This document shows, piece by piece, positions 39,876 to 52,609 of a DNA stretch of 64,000 nt (its first letter is position 1; every line of letters starts with the position of its first letter). The DNA is from Linepithema humile (lineage: Eukaryota; Arthropoda; Insecta; Hymenoptera; Formicidae). The translations under genes and the position numbers were made by a program. The stretch is from positions 16,607,501-16,671,500 of the forward strand of contig NC_090134.1 of NCBI RefSeq assembly GCF_040581485.1, given 5' to 3'. The notes beneath the pieces were generated by a model. The model did no database searches and had not been told where the DNA came from. It saw only the letters and a program-made list of their open reading frames with translations.

Positions 39876-41623
39876 TGCGACGAGATAAGTAGCCCAGCGC
39901 GCGTCGTAGACGTTCGTCGAGCGCCGGGAAGGTATCTATTAATCAAAATTTCAAGGTATGCAGAACTCATGATAGCCAATTAGTCTGGTACCATCCCCGG
40001 CGTCGAATCGAATCAATTTGATCTCCGTCGCGCTTCCGTGGAGAAGTACGTCGGTTGCGGCACGATAGGTGGATATGGCAAAATTTCAGGGGTAGCGAAA
40101 ACCCATTACCACGAGAGAGAGGTGGTGTGGGGTAGGTAGGTAAGGAGCATTACGAGAGATGATATTAGAGCGCCGGTCCATTCCCTACCGCTATTCGCCC
40201 CACCCACCGCCGGCCGGTCCTATCCGCTTAATAGATTCAGCGATATTATTGAATTAGCGCGGTTGAACGAAGCCTGGCTACTTAGACGCGCTAACGGGAA
40301 GATCGACGAGAAAGATGGCCGTGGTTGAAGAGAGAGAGGAGGAGAGTTGCGATCCACGAATCGAAACGGCACTCCGGTATTACCCTTCTGGACCGTACTA
40401 TCCTCGGGGGCATAACTCCTTGAATTTCCATCGGACCGCGAAACGCAAACGAGAAGCGGAAGAAAGGGGAGGCCGCGCGCGGTGAAACAGTTGTGGAACG
40501 TTGAAAGTTATGTGGCTTCGATTTTTTTCATTTCGCACGAATTTTTTTCATATTGCGCGTGATGCATTTATTCGCGTTAATTAAATTATCTCTCTCCGAA
40601 TCACCGTTATCGGAAGATTAATTGTAACAGAAATTAATTAACACACTTCGGCCCGAACTAGGGCAGTATTTCTTTCATCGATTTTGCTACAATCTTCGAA
40701 TTCACCGTGGAACAGTGATATTCCTTCAATCTGATCTTGTTAGCTGTAATTACTCTACGGACAGACGTGTGGAAAGAGCATCGCAAGAGTTCGAGTAACG
40801 CTGGGTATACGCACGCGGTAAGCTGAGAAACTATTTTCCGCGCACGAAGTAAGAGGCAACCCTTGGGCGAGCAGATGAATCTACCTGTACGCAAGGCGCA
40901 GAGTGCCACTTCGTCATTGCCTTACGGTAACGGTTATGCTTCGCGAAAGTTTACCAGTTTGCTACTATCTATCTACCGCGCTCACGCAGGACGGATCCTT
41001 TTGCTCGTCTCAGCGTTATCTTCCACCCGCCTTTCTCACTTTTTCCCTCACGGGCTACTTTCAACCCTTCTCTGTGGCGCATCATCTTCTCGCCGAGAGT
41101 CAAGTTGAGTGGGAAAGCGCTAGCTTGCCGGCAATCTCACGAGTTGCTTCATTCCTAAACCGCATCAAACGTTGTTTCACAGTGAACCGTAAGTCTAATT
41201 CGGATCGATAACATTCGGCTTGCAAAAATGAGAAAGTACCCGGCGGTAAATGTTTGAAACGTGCACAAATTATTTGCTTTTCTGTTCCACGATTTATTCA
41301 GGCAAGAAGGAACAACTGGAGATCATCAAAAACGATTGGAATAAGAACGACTTCGCGAGATGGTCGATTATTATTATTTCGCTCGCTGTGATAATCGGCT
41401 ATTCCGAAAACTTGCGCACTAAACTATAACTTCCGGCAAATTGGAGAACATATTACGAAAGAATTTCTTTGGTCGCACAATCGCACGGAAAATATCGTGA
41501 AAGTTTTCAAATGCTTGAGAATATTCAATTCTTAAATTGCGGTGAATGAAGCAAAATGTAGCGTGTAAAATGGAGCAGTAGATATGTCCGCAAATATCAT
41601 GTTAATCTTGATTTTATTTTTAA

Positions 41624-41650
41624 ATATATATATTTATATATATATATATC
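41624..41650 (+). repeat. (AT)n microsatellite
   Basis: Two AT blocks separated by one TTT interruption. Confidence 0.8.
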
Positions 41651-42124
41651 GTATTATGGGCGTTTAATTTAATTGCGGATCCACCACAAATTCGATGACG
41701 CTCTGCAGACGGATATTCTGGTTCTCGTCACGACGTTTACAAGTCAGTACGGCCTGAGAGAGAGTCTCGCTCGCGTCAACCCGGATTTTCCGGCTGTCCC
41801 TTCGTTTCGAAGGGCTTCTTCGGCCCGTCACTTAATAATCTTTATTCCCTAATTCCATAGGATACGTAAAGTCGGGCAGTTAAGTCGGCTGGATTAGATG
41901 ATGATCGAAGAACACGAAGACGAGGGTCCGCGTTCCTCAGTATTCATACGGTAGAAGGCGAAAGAAAAGAGTTGGTTCGTTGAACGGGGTTAGGTAGACT
42001 TAAGCCCTTCTCGTGGAGATTTCTCGAGATTAGGATCGGACCGGAACAGTTCGATTACAGATATTTCAGCCGTATCCATGTAATAAATAATAGATTACAT
42101 AATATTTTTTTATTCTTCTTTTAT

Positions 42125-42315
42125 AAAACATATTCAATCAATGTATAATATACAATTGGTTGATAAATTAAACACATTAAAATTAATAAAAAATTATAGC
42201 AAATTTTTAATAACTTGTAAAATTATTCAAACGTGTGATTAATTTATTTCTACAGTTGCCACATTTTTTAATTATATTACATATATGTAATTTGCAAAAA
42301 ATATTGAATAGTCTG
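42125..42315. repeat. Imperfect AT-rich inverted repeat
   Basis: The left part carries TATTCAAT, AATATACAATT and GATAAATTAAACACA in order. The reverse complement of the right part carries TATTCAAT, GTAATATAATT and AATAAATTAATCACAC in the same order, with unequal spacing. This resembles a decayed foldback element, but AT richness makes chance similarity possible. Confidence 0.3.
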
Positions 42316-42796
42316 ACTGTCACAGTATCGTTTCTTTTTTCTGAGATTATTAAAACGAAAGTCTAGTAATGGAAAGCCTTGGAAGAATATCTCGATTGAA
42401 GCGTAATCGTGAGGATAACGTTAAATTATCTATCCAAACCGAACCGATCCCGTCCGACCGTTCAGTCAGATTGTCAATCTCCTTTCCCTGAAGCCGTTCT
42501 GGCGAGATAGTTAGCTCGATTTTGCTCATGGAAAGACCCCTTATTCGAAGATCCCTTTAAGCCTCGCGGGCGACATCTGGGCGCGTGAGCTCGTGCCGCG
42601 ACCGGAGAATCGGCACCGCTAATAATTACCACCCTCGAAATTCTCTTGCTCGGAGACACCCCACGGACTATTTCTCGCGTGGCTAAGCACACGATTTCGA
42701 AAGCCGGAGAGCAGCACGCCGTAGGCCGTGTATCCGCTATGTCGCACTGAAATATTTCGCCTCGGGGCAAGAATGGCACAGTGGTGCCGGCGGGAG

Positions 42797-42841
42797 TGAC
42801 GTCAAATGAAATCGAGGGGATGAAATCGTTTGTCACGTCAT
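42797..42841. promoter_or_regulatory. CRE-type site pair in a small inverted arrangement
   Basis: TGACGTCA at 42797-42804 continues AATGAAAT. About 30 bp later CACGTCATTTCATTTG presents the same ATTTCATTTG and CGTCA words on the other strand. The mirrored arrangement suggests a composite bZIP site; this is inference. Confidence 0.25.
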
Positions 42842-43061
42842 TTCATTTGTTACTTTCGCTCTCGAGTCGTCTCTCCGTAGATAGCGTCCTTGTCGTCGTA
42901 ATTTATGGCGTGGCTAAAAAAGCCATTTGCCTTCGCTCACACGTGTCGTGATTTCCGTTTTTCTTGCTCGCGAAGGTATATGTTTGTGCGAATTAAGTTC
43001 TAGAAACCGAGTATTCTGTTAAATCTGTTAATCAGAGATACTTTATGCGGAAATTAATTCG

Positions 43062-43090
43062 TTTCTTTTCTTTTCTTTTCTTTTCTTTTC
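43062..43090 (+). repeat. (TTTTC)n pentanucleotide array
   Basis: About six TTTTC units in perfect tandem. It is the only pentanucleotide array seen. Confidence 0.9.
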
Positions 43091-44634
43091 ACAATTTCTA
43101 ACTTAAATTCCCCACTTAAAATTCTTTCGCGCACTTCCGTGTGCCGCGTAAGATAATAAAAGAATTATTGTAATACATAACAAGCACGGTACACACAGCA
43201 TACGTGACTTGAATACACACACACACGAGCACTACAGTTGGCAATATTTTCTAAGCTTTTCCAATTCTAAAAGTCTATTCAGAGACAAACTTTCATTTCC
43301 GAAGGCATTGAATCGAAATAACCCACTCTTATGACGTTACGGAGAGATGTGAGGCTCCCGGTATTCTTGGATTAAAATGTACATATCGTACGTTCCTACC
43401 CTTGAATGTGTCGCGTTATAAGAGATCGCTTCAGCGTCCCACAGATTGGCTATTAAAACCTTCCATACGAAGTGCCTCGAGAGCACACACCCGCCTTCAC
43501 GAAACCCCCTAACACCACTGCCAACGACATGAAGGGTTGTTTCCAATTTTCCTAAATTACGCGCGGAGCGATATAGTCGCGATGTGTATAGACGAGGAAA
43601 TTCGTTTTCGGCCCTTCCCCTTCAGTTAGATGCATCGATTTCGGGACAACATAGATTATAAAAGAAACGTCAAAACGTACATTTTTCCCACGCAAATTGG
43701 ATGCATAGATTTCTCGCATAAAAAAAAAGTAGAACTCGATTATCTTTCGTTCCGAGTTCAGCGATTTGCATCTATTGTGATAATTTGAGTTCCCATCCTT
43801 TTGTATAATTTTAATTCTGTCGCTAAAGTAAAATATGTCGCTTAATTTCTGACTTTTCTTATTAACTCCGCACGCTCCGTACGCCATAGATTATCCTTTC
43901 GTGTTTGCTTAAAGTTATTCCAAAACAATCGAGCCAATTTCACGCTCGATTCATCGCGAGACCCTTGCATATTTAATCAGCGCTGTCTTCATCGAGGAAC
44001 TAATTACATTTTTGCTACGACGGAGAGAATAGGGATCCGATACTACGCCGTTGGTTGCAACATCGTTGAAGGGGGTCTTCATGAATACAATAATACTAGG
44101 CTAATCCCTCGGGCAATGAGCCGCCACAAGACAACTTTTAATGAAGAGTATTGACTGCAGTGAAACAGATGTCTTGCGGAAATTGGGTCACCAAGCTTCT
44201 TTATTAATTTAAAAAATGCTGGACTCTCGGATAATTCACGCGATAAATATTTTTCGCGAGCATCAATATAAGTTAAAATAAATAGTGCGTGATTTATTTC
44301 AAAAATTTCGCATTATCTCCATTTATCTCATTTAAACATTATCCTTTATTTATGCGCTCGCGAATTAGTAGATTATCCTGTGTATTATTAGCTATTTCCA
44401 TGCTAATTGCAGAGATAATTGGTGAAATGGAATAATATTGTAACATATATGTATTAGTAATATTGCTACTTAATATGCAATAACAATAACCTGCACGATG
44501 GTAACATTTATGTCGCCCGATGCGTAAATATTGCACTCTGGCAATGATATTTCGTTCATTTATCAAACAGGATTTTTACGCGCAAAATAGTTCGTGTGTA
44601 CCTTCATTATTTTTAACAAGTTGTTAAAATCCCA

Positions 44635-44711
44635 TTTTTCAATACATTATACAATTATATATTTATCACTAATTTAATAAATGTAATATAATTAAATGGT
44701 GTATTGAAAAA
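44635..44711. repeat. Hairpin-forming inverted repeat, arms about 32-35 bp
   Basis: The left arm 44635-44666 (TTTTTCAATACA, then AATTATAT and ATTTAT) pairs with the right arm 44677-44711 (ATAAAT, ATATAATT, TGTATTGAAAAA), with a few mismatches and bulges and a loop of about 10 bases. It could be a small foldback MITE or simply an extruding AT-rich palindrome. No convincing flanking target duplication was found. Confidence 0.55.
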
Positions 44712-45223
44712 AATAGCATTGGAAAATAGGAAAAGAAAATAGGAAAAGCTTTTATACGTGATATCTATCCTTTATTATAGAGACATCTCAAAGGTAACTC
44801 GATTTTGATGGTGACAGGGCATTTGATGCTGACGAACTGTCGAACAAAGAACTCTTTTTAGCAGAAAGAAAAGAAAGTTATCTGGAAAATCCAATTAGGT
44901 TTGCTCACCCTTTTCACGGCTTTCGATACTGTGAATCGCGCCTCTCTTTTTTTCTAAAAGCAGCATAATTATATTTATTGTGCCGAAGAAAGTTGCGTCT
45001 AACTCTGCTGGTATTTCGCTTTCATTGGCCTTGTAACGAACTTTCGTGAACTCATCGGGAGTAAATCATATTTAGCTAAAAATATAAATAACATTAATGC
45101 AGTCTGAATTTCTTTAAGAATATTAACACTGCTATCATTGATTTGTTGAGCACTTAAGTTTTAAGATACAGACTTTGTGTATTTCAAGCGTATTTTGTTT
45201 TAATATAATCTTGCCATTTGCAG

Positions 45224-45237
45224 TTTTTTTTTTTTTT
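45224..45237 (+). repeat. Poly-T run of 14
   Basis: Homopolymer in an AT-rich island. Confidence 0.8.
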
Positions 45238-46379
45238 CTAAATATCTCGCATTGTAATATTGAATTTTTCCATATATCGCGTAAAACATTAGAAATGAAA
45301 ATAGAGAAAGAGAAGACTCCCTCCTTCGCAAAAACCGATGGATTTCGCGAATAGCCTATCAGAATCTGGCGCGCAACTTAGCATTAAGTATTCGCTGTTT
45401 GCATATTAATTGTTCATTATGTCAACCGGCCCCCGACATCGTTACACGTAAGCTGATTCGGTCGGAGCGCGAACCGTGTAACGATCTCCGACGATCGAGC
45501 GGCGGTCCGTGATTGTTCATTTCTTGTCTCCCCCTTTTGTAGGCGCTACGCATAGCTATCCCGGGAGCGATGTATGCAGATTTTTTAATCGTCTCTATTA
45601 CTCGGAGAGAGCTTCCTAGCCCCGGGATTGACACCGCGGCATCCAGATAAAAATCGGTAGGCTCGATTATACGACGGCTTCGTCCGGCTTTTTTTCTCTC
45701 CGCGAGCTGCGAGCGGTGGGAAGCTTCAATATGGTGACAGCGGCGATGAGGAAGAGGAGAACACGACTAGGTCGGGCGGGCGTGAAAGAGCGAGGGAGCA
45801 CAAGCCCATATAACATTCATTCGTGATCCGTTGGGAGCGCTTGAGAACAACGTTATACTTTCCCTGCTATAATTCGTCGGGGGAGAATTTTCCATCGTTC
45901 TGACTTCAGCGCACCGCTGCTGTAATACCAATTTTGAAATTCCTGTCCGCGAGCACGGTGCGCGCTACATAACGGCGGTCTCTGTAGGCGAGAAGTTCAT
46001 GGTCACATATGTACTCGGGTATATTTGTCGCGCGGCATAAAAGGAGGATTTTAGCGTCGCAAAAGCAGCACTTTTTCATAAATATGTACATATGCGCAGC
46101 AGGCTGATTAACAAGCGTGTCGCGCGCTTAATAAAATACGAAAAGTGGAGATTAAAAATTAAAAAAAAAAAAAACGAATAAAAATATGGATATTGGAAGA
46201 ATTTATTTGGTAGAAACTCGCAAGCGCAACGTGGTCGATAACATAAAAAAAAATTTTTTTTCAATAGTGCCACCGTCAGCCACTTTCATTTCCGTCCTCA
46301 ATTGATATCATAAAATGGGAATATAGGTCATCCGAAGCTTCGAGTTAATTTTGCAGGATATTTTGATGTATTGAAATTC

Positions 46380-46396
46380 TTTTTTTTTTTTTTTTT
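46380..46396 (+). repeat. Poly-T run of 17
   Basis: Directly precedes a 300-bp stretch of lower CpG content that is open on both strands. Because it is followed by GAAG, it resembles a polypyrimidine-AG acceptor, but no exon can be supported. Confidence 0.8.
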
Positions 46397-46691
46397 GAAG
46401 TTTTGCAAAATGAACTATGCAGTAATAGTGGTTTGTATTGGATTATCTCCTTTCGGAGTTTCATATTTCTCATTTTGCAAAGATGAAATAAGACTACCAA
46501 AGCTGGAAACTTTGTTTATAGTAGGTGGCGATATGATGAAAATGAGATATTTCCGCATCATAAAGCTTGGTAACCTAACAACTTTCTCATTGGCAGAGTT
46601 TATTAGTGTTTTTTTATTCGACACTTTCTTTACGATCGACGTGTATAAAGTTATTTTAGGCGGTAATAATGTTGGCAACCGTAAAAGTTAA
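46396..46691 (+). other. Unclassified open stretch, both strands
   Basis: A plus frame runs from the ATG at 46410 to a stop at 46691 and a minus frame covers 46415-46678. The block is less CpG-rich than its surroundings and has sharp borders: a 17-T run on the left and CpG-poor AT sequence on the right. Neither translation resembles a family I know. The plus frame is rich in Phe/Ile/Val, as expected from T-rich DNA. It could be a decayed transposon fragment, a single exon of an unknown gene, or chance. Confidence 0.15.
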
Positions 46692-47809
46692 TGCATTCTC
46701 GATACTTTGAGGTGCAGATCACCGTGCAACATTGTTCTTTCTCCCCTTCTACTTCTTACCGGATGGCATATGAAATTTCCATAACTGTAAACTCGACGCA
46801 GGCATTTCCCGGTTGTAGTTATCATGACTCGACGAAGTATATTTTCGCATGCTGCCACTTCATTAACTTTTTACGACGTGTTAGCAGGACTTTTATATTC
46901 AGAGTCGATAAAAAAAGATTATATTTGTAGCAACTAAAATACAGTGCTTATATTGCCAGAGTAACTTTAATTATTCGCGAGAGTAATTTTTGAAAATCAA
47001 GTGCTGTAATAAATTTTACAGTGAGTTATATACAAGAGTTTTTAATTGCAGGATTTAAACTCAGAATCGATTACATCATATTTAATGAACACATTAGATT
47101 TTGAAACTGCCAAGTAATAAAAAAATTTAATAAATTGTGTAAATTTTAACATCTCTTTGTATTAATCGCTTGCAATCAAGAATCAAGATTGAAACATCTC
47201 ACTGTCAGACATCTGGCAATCTCGATCTAACATATCGTAAAACATCGCGCATTAAGATGACGATCGGAATAATGTAAGAGGTTCTTGCGAGTTCTTTATT
47301 ACTTCTCAGAACCATCATGCGATTATCTTAAAATGCGATGTTTTTTACGATCGCTTTTACTTCCGACGTAGGTCGGCGTTGCTCACCATTGCACTCACGA
47401 TAGTGTAGTGGAAAGCTCGTAAACTCGCGAGCCCCGTCATGTGTGCAGGGTCGCGCTTGCGAAGCGACCACGCAATTCAAATTCAAGAATCAACTTTACG
47501 AACCGAATAAGGACGGCCGGACGAATCCCCGCGGCGCAATCCTATCGATCGTTCATAAAAGTTAGCGACGTTCCTTTGTGTACCGAAAGAAATAATTCCG
47601 ACGAAGAAAACAGACGAAAGAATGAGATGTATACATGCACAAAGTCAGTGTGGATTCTGTGTCAAATTTGCTGAATACTTGAGCAGTGTCCGTGTTACGC
47701 AACCAGGTTCCAATTTTGACTGAGGAATTCGAGACGCGACAATTTTGTTCACAGTGACGACAAGTTTCACAGCTAGCCACGAAATATATCATGGAATTTC
47801 CGGTATTAC

Positions 47810-47856
<47 letters not shown>

Positions 47857-47873
47857 AGGGAGGGAGAGAGAGA
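47810..47873 (+). repeat. (GA)n(GGGA)n compound array
   Basis: About 20 GA units, then four GGGA units and a short return to GA. Confidence 0.95.
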
Positions 47874-50800
47874 TTGCGGAACTACGAAATGATAACATAT
47901 TTACGAACACGATATGATATATCAGATACGAACAAATTTCGAAATACGTGTCAATACTGCCAGTGCCGAAATTCATGTTATTCTCGATATTTTTCATAAA
48001 TTATACGTCTAAAAAATCATCTAAAAAGGGAGATTTTTTCGTACGCTTATACGCGGCGGCCAGATGAATGAGTCGCGTGCGTAGAGATCTACCGAATTAA
48101 TCGCTAAAATCTGACTAGCCAATCCCGTGGACTGTTTCCTGGAGCTATATTACGGTGGAATTTTTCATCGATGGAAACGTCGGTGCGCCGACGAGGTGAA
48201 CGATCGGCGAGGTAGATGTTTTTGTTACGCTGACCGAACAAAGCCGTCCACTTTCATCGTCCACGCGTTCCGCTCTCTTGTCTCCTTGCGCATCCTCGAA
48301 ATTTTATTTCATCGACCGGCCCATCAAACGATAAACGTTTCATGCGTTTCCGCGAGAGACCGATCTGATCCGCGCGCCGTCATTCGCTTGTAACATCATT
48401 GTTGGCACTCTCCCTCTCAACGCTCGATTTTCTCACTCGGCCTTTCGCAGACGCGTCGAATGATCCGCCATTGCCGTTCTGAGAGGCTCGGCAACGCAGC
48501 GAGGGTACTTTGCGAAAATTGAATACCTCCATTTTCCTCGATGTTTACCGTGGAGGAATCGCTCTTCAATCATGGCAACGACAGAATGCCGAATAGCGAG
48601 TCAAAAGAGAGTCAAAAATGCACCGACTGTTTCACGGATCGTTATATGTATCATATATGTATGAAATTTAATAATGAAAAAAGCGAGTAAAATATTGAAA
48701 ATTTTTTAATAGTTTATTTTACCAAGATAATTGTTACGGAAATCTGATTGACGCACAATATATTTTTTTATCACTTGAAACGTAATTAAGTGTTTTTAAA
48801 TAGAGCTAATATGTGTGTGCATAAATTATTGCGTTTGGTGAGATGAATAATTTTGAAAATTGAAAAAATGATGAATCGATCTTTACTCTCTTTTTATGAG
48901 CCAAACACACCGCGGTGGGCGCATTAAAAAATTGAGCATTAAAAATAAAAACGCGCAGATTAGCTCGCTCCGCAACCCCTTGAGCCCTGACCTCGCGATT
49001 CGCGATATCCCTCTCGCCTCGTTCAATCAATCCTTTCTCTCTATCGTTCTTTGTTCCGCTCGCCGGCCATCATAATTGCCGGTAGGTCATTTTTCATTGG
49101 CTGTTTCGCGTAGTACGGCGGCGCAACGTAGCAGCAGGCGGAAGAAGGACGCCGGTGATTGATGACGTTGTTTTTTCGTTGTTTCATAAATCCGAATTCT
49201 CGTTATCGATGGATCCGTAACGATGCGCGCTTATATAAATTGCCGCGCGGCGTGGACGCACTCCCGCCGGACGTTATCAACGAGATTTCGATTAAAAGAA
49301 GCTCCTCTCCTAATTAAGAACAATAAGACACCAAGGCTATTTCTGCCTACCCGCCCTTTCTGCTTCTTCACTTTATCGATCCGCCGAAAGAAGAACGGCT
49401 GAGGATCGCGAAGAAATGGTTCCTGAAGTGTAATTTACGAGCCGGGAGTTCTTTATCCCGGTTTCGCGTAACGAGTTCCCAAGGATATCGAAGTACTACA
49501 TGGTCGTTTGGTCGCTAACTCGGCTCGACGAGCCCGCCGAATTTATCTACGCAATTCTTTCCTTCCGTCCCGCATCGGTCGACGGAAAACAACAGCGGAG
49601 CGCGCGCTTGCCTGTTCGTAAAACGGTTTAGCGACGTGATCGCGGATAAAAGATTACGCCCCCCGATTAGCGCGTTTATCACTCACCGAAATGCGTCCGA
49701 TGGATCGGCTAACGTGCCTGAAACAGATAATAAAATTTATCATTAGCGGAACAACTGGCCTAAAGAAAGAGTTCACGATCAATGCATTAACACGCGCGCG
49801 ATAATCACTGATGATATTAAAAATACTCAAAGAGTGGAAATTCCTCAATTATATTAATAATTTAATATCAAAATAAGCATGTTTGAATACATCTCGTGTC
49901 TAATAAACTACCATCCGTCGGAATTTTGCAAAAGCTCGTGTGTATAACAAATTTAACAGATCAGACATCTGTCTGTTTAGGCAAAAATACTTTCAACAAA
50001 AATATATTGCCACAGTTCATAGATTACGCGATGTCTCTCGTCTAATGTGACATAAATGACACGCTGAATTCTCGTACTTTCAACATATTGTAATCTCTAA
50101 AACCAATATTATTAGAATCGACTTCATGTGTCGGATTGACATCCATTTCGTGCGCTGCAACGCAATTATGACGTTGCCAACGACACGGCGATCTTCTGCC
50201 CTCGGCAAGCTGACGCGCTAAGGTAGCGCTAGTCGCGTTGCTTTGCGGTTTTACACCGTGTAATATACACGCGTTGAATTTAATATCGGGCGGTTTCGCA
50301 GCGTCGGGGGCTCTCATTGTCAGGTCGGCCCGACGTCGGAGTTAAACGCGATCGTTTTACTACCCGTCATTCCCGTCCCGTCGCGGCGCTAAGTATTAAC
50401 CCTCCCCCGTGCCCTGGGTCGACCAATTTGCATACTGCCCGTCTATTACATCCTGACCTAGCGCTGACGTACTTCTATGCGGGAGTCGGTTCACACGGCC
50501 GCCGGGGTTCACCTGCATAATGGACCTAACTATTCGGTACTCTTGACTATCCCTCCACGTGACGAACTAATCGGTAATCGGATTGACCCACGATGCACTT
50601 ATGCGCTGTACAAGTTTCAAGCATCGTGCGAGCATCCAACTTCATCTTAGCGTCTCGTCTTTACGGCAATATATTAAATAGCCTTGATACTGACAAATAT
50701 TTTTTCCACAGCTTTACAGAGGCTGCACACTTTGAATATTTTAGTTGCGGTTCAAACATTATCCGTGGATTCATAATTTATTGCGAAAACGATTGATAAG

Positions 50801-51999
50801 CAAGATGTGTCAAATTTATTTCAGTTCGTAAGCAGGTCATAACCGATTTCACACTACGTCCAGACCGGCACGTTTTTAAACACGATAAAAAGCAAGCTGA
50901 TAATGCTTTTTAACGGTATTTTTAAATCTATGTACATAAAAAAAACGCAAAATACATCAACGAACGTTTGCTGCAGCCACTTTGTTGACGTCGTCGCGTG
51001 TTCGATAATTCTCCGCTGATAAACTCCGCATATAGAACGATAATAGAAGACTGTCAGCTCTGCTAATACAAAATGTGAACTAGATGCTTTTCTAGAAGAA
51101 TGATTAATTATTACAACTCAGCACAATTCGCGTCTAATCTTGCCTTTTTTGCATTCGATCTTCCTTGCGCTTCGCGAAGGAAGTTAGTTTTCTTATCTCT
51201 CCGTCCGTTCGTCCTTCGATTCATTTCTAGCTACTTGCGAAATAAATATAAAATGTGACGCAGGTAATGGCACAAGATAAAAATATTATCTTCGCAGCTC
51301 CTAGCGACTCTATGTGTGTCCAAAGTAGGACAAGGCCAATCTTCCCTCTTTATACAAATTATGCAATTTGTATTCCGTTGAAGAGTTGACCCGCATCAAC
51401 TATCTGATTATACCACGTAAATATGCATTTTTCAAGCTTGCATATTTTTTATTTACGGCTGCAAACATATTTTTTCTCAACAAAAAGTAATAATGCTTAC
51501 ACAATATTGTTGTAAAATATGACCTCTCATTCAAGCTAACAATCGCAGCTATACGAATTAGCACAATTATGATTTGTTCTCATACAACTCAATCTAGCAG
51601 ATTTCTTCTTATTCATACTAAAATTCGACGCGTACTCTCTTTATCCAGTATCCGCACTTCTCTCGTGCTATTTTGATGCGCGAGAAATATTTCAGGGAAT
51701 TACGAGGGTTTAATGGGTTAAGCGAAAACATCGCTTCCTTCGACGTGCCGAAAGCCTCACGGCTCTCAAAGCTCGCATCTTTTCCCGACGAGCAAACGCC
51801 GAGGGAAAGGAGAAGCGATCGCGCGCGAGTGAGGCGGAGCTAGCGACGCGAATAAAAGTTCCGCGCGGAGGCGTACAATGGCATCGGGGGCTGCGAGGGT
51901 GAAAGTTACGGTGAATCATTGGTGCGGCGGAGGATTGCTCCGGGTACACCGCTTTGCCTCGCTCGCTCTCATAAAATAAATCTGATATTACCGAGCGGC

Positions 52000-52061
52000 T
52001 TCCTCTTTCTCTCTCTCTCTTTCCCTTTCTCTTTCCCCGTCTCTCTTTCTCTCTTTCTCCC
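52000..52061 (+). repeat. (CT)n-rich pyrimidine tract
   Basis: CT, CTTT and CCCT units over 60 bases. It accounts for long overlapping open frames at 51.7-52.4 kb. Confidence 0.8.
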
Positions 52062-52596
52062 GGTTCTAGCATGCATATATTTCACAACCCTTCCAGCTCT
52101 CTTCCTTCCATCCCTTCGCGTTCCGTGTACTGCGAGACACAATGGGGACGGTCGCGAGAAGCGTACCGGTGCTCGATTCAAGCGGCGCCGCGTTTTCGGT
52201 ATCGGATCGCGCGTGAATCGAGAGAGAACGGCGCCTGCGGGGCAGTATCGTAAAACGGATAGTTTTTGCAGCGCGGGTCATGTACGTCGCCGCGAGCTAT
52301 GCACTTCCCGCGTTGTCGACACGCCGGGTCAAAATGATCGCCGTGTATACTTTCGGGCCGTACCTCCTCTATTCTACTTTCGCCGCGTTTTATCCCGTTG
52401 ATCAATTGTTCGCCGCTATCAACGTGTTTTGCGGCGTTCAGAGATAGTCTCTTTATCGTGCGAGGTATTTATGAACTGTGTAAACCGAGCGTAAACAACT
52501 ACAATTGTTTTTTTTTAAATCCACATTTATTTTGGAATACGTAGGAAAAATTCAAAAAGTTTGCGGTATTCATTTTTTCGTGTCTTGTAATTTTGA

Positions 52597-52609
52597 TTTT
52601 TTTTTTTTT
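52597..52609 (+). repeat. Poly-T run of 13
   Basis: Homopolymer. Confidence 0.75.

Larger units (their letters stand above)
36200..40640. other. Non-coding, CpG blocks and simple repeats
   Basis: AT-rich at 36200-36600 and 39420-39860; CpG-rich at 37560-38380, 38640-39050 and 39880-40500. The last block combines GGTAGGTAGGTAAGG and CACCCACCGCCGGCCGG with otherwise unique sequence. No gene seen. Confidence 0.55.
40640..45400. other. Non-coding, AT-rich islands dominate
   Basis: AT-rich at 41560-41650, 42070-42350, 44210-44760 and 45060-45300; moderately CpG-rich at 40780-41120, 41680-42060 and 42440-42960. The 120-codon minus frame at 42474-42836 lacks any recognisable domain. Confidence 0.55.
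45400..51700. other. Non-coding, mixed
   Basis: CpG-rich at 45420-45860, 47370-47600, 48050-48520, 48960-49680 and 50160-50530; AT-rich at 46080-46400, 46920-47180, 48640-48860, 49840-50000, 50800-50960 and 51380-51600. TATATAAA at 49232-49239 fits a TATA box, but no transcript start or exon can be tied to it. Confidence 0.5.

Noticed and set aside
42474..42836. 120-codon minus-strand frame
   Set aside because: Reads less low-complexity than most, but no domain could be named.
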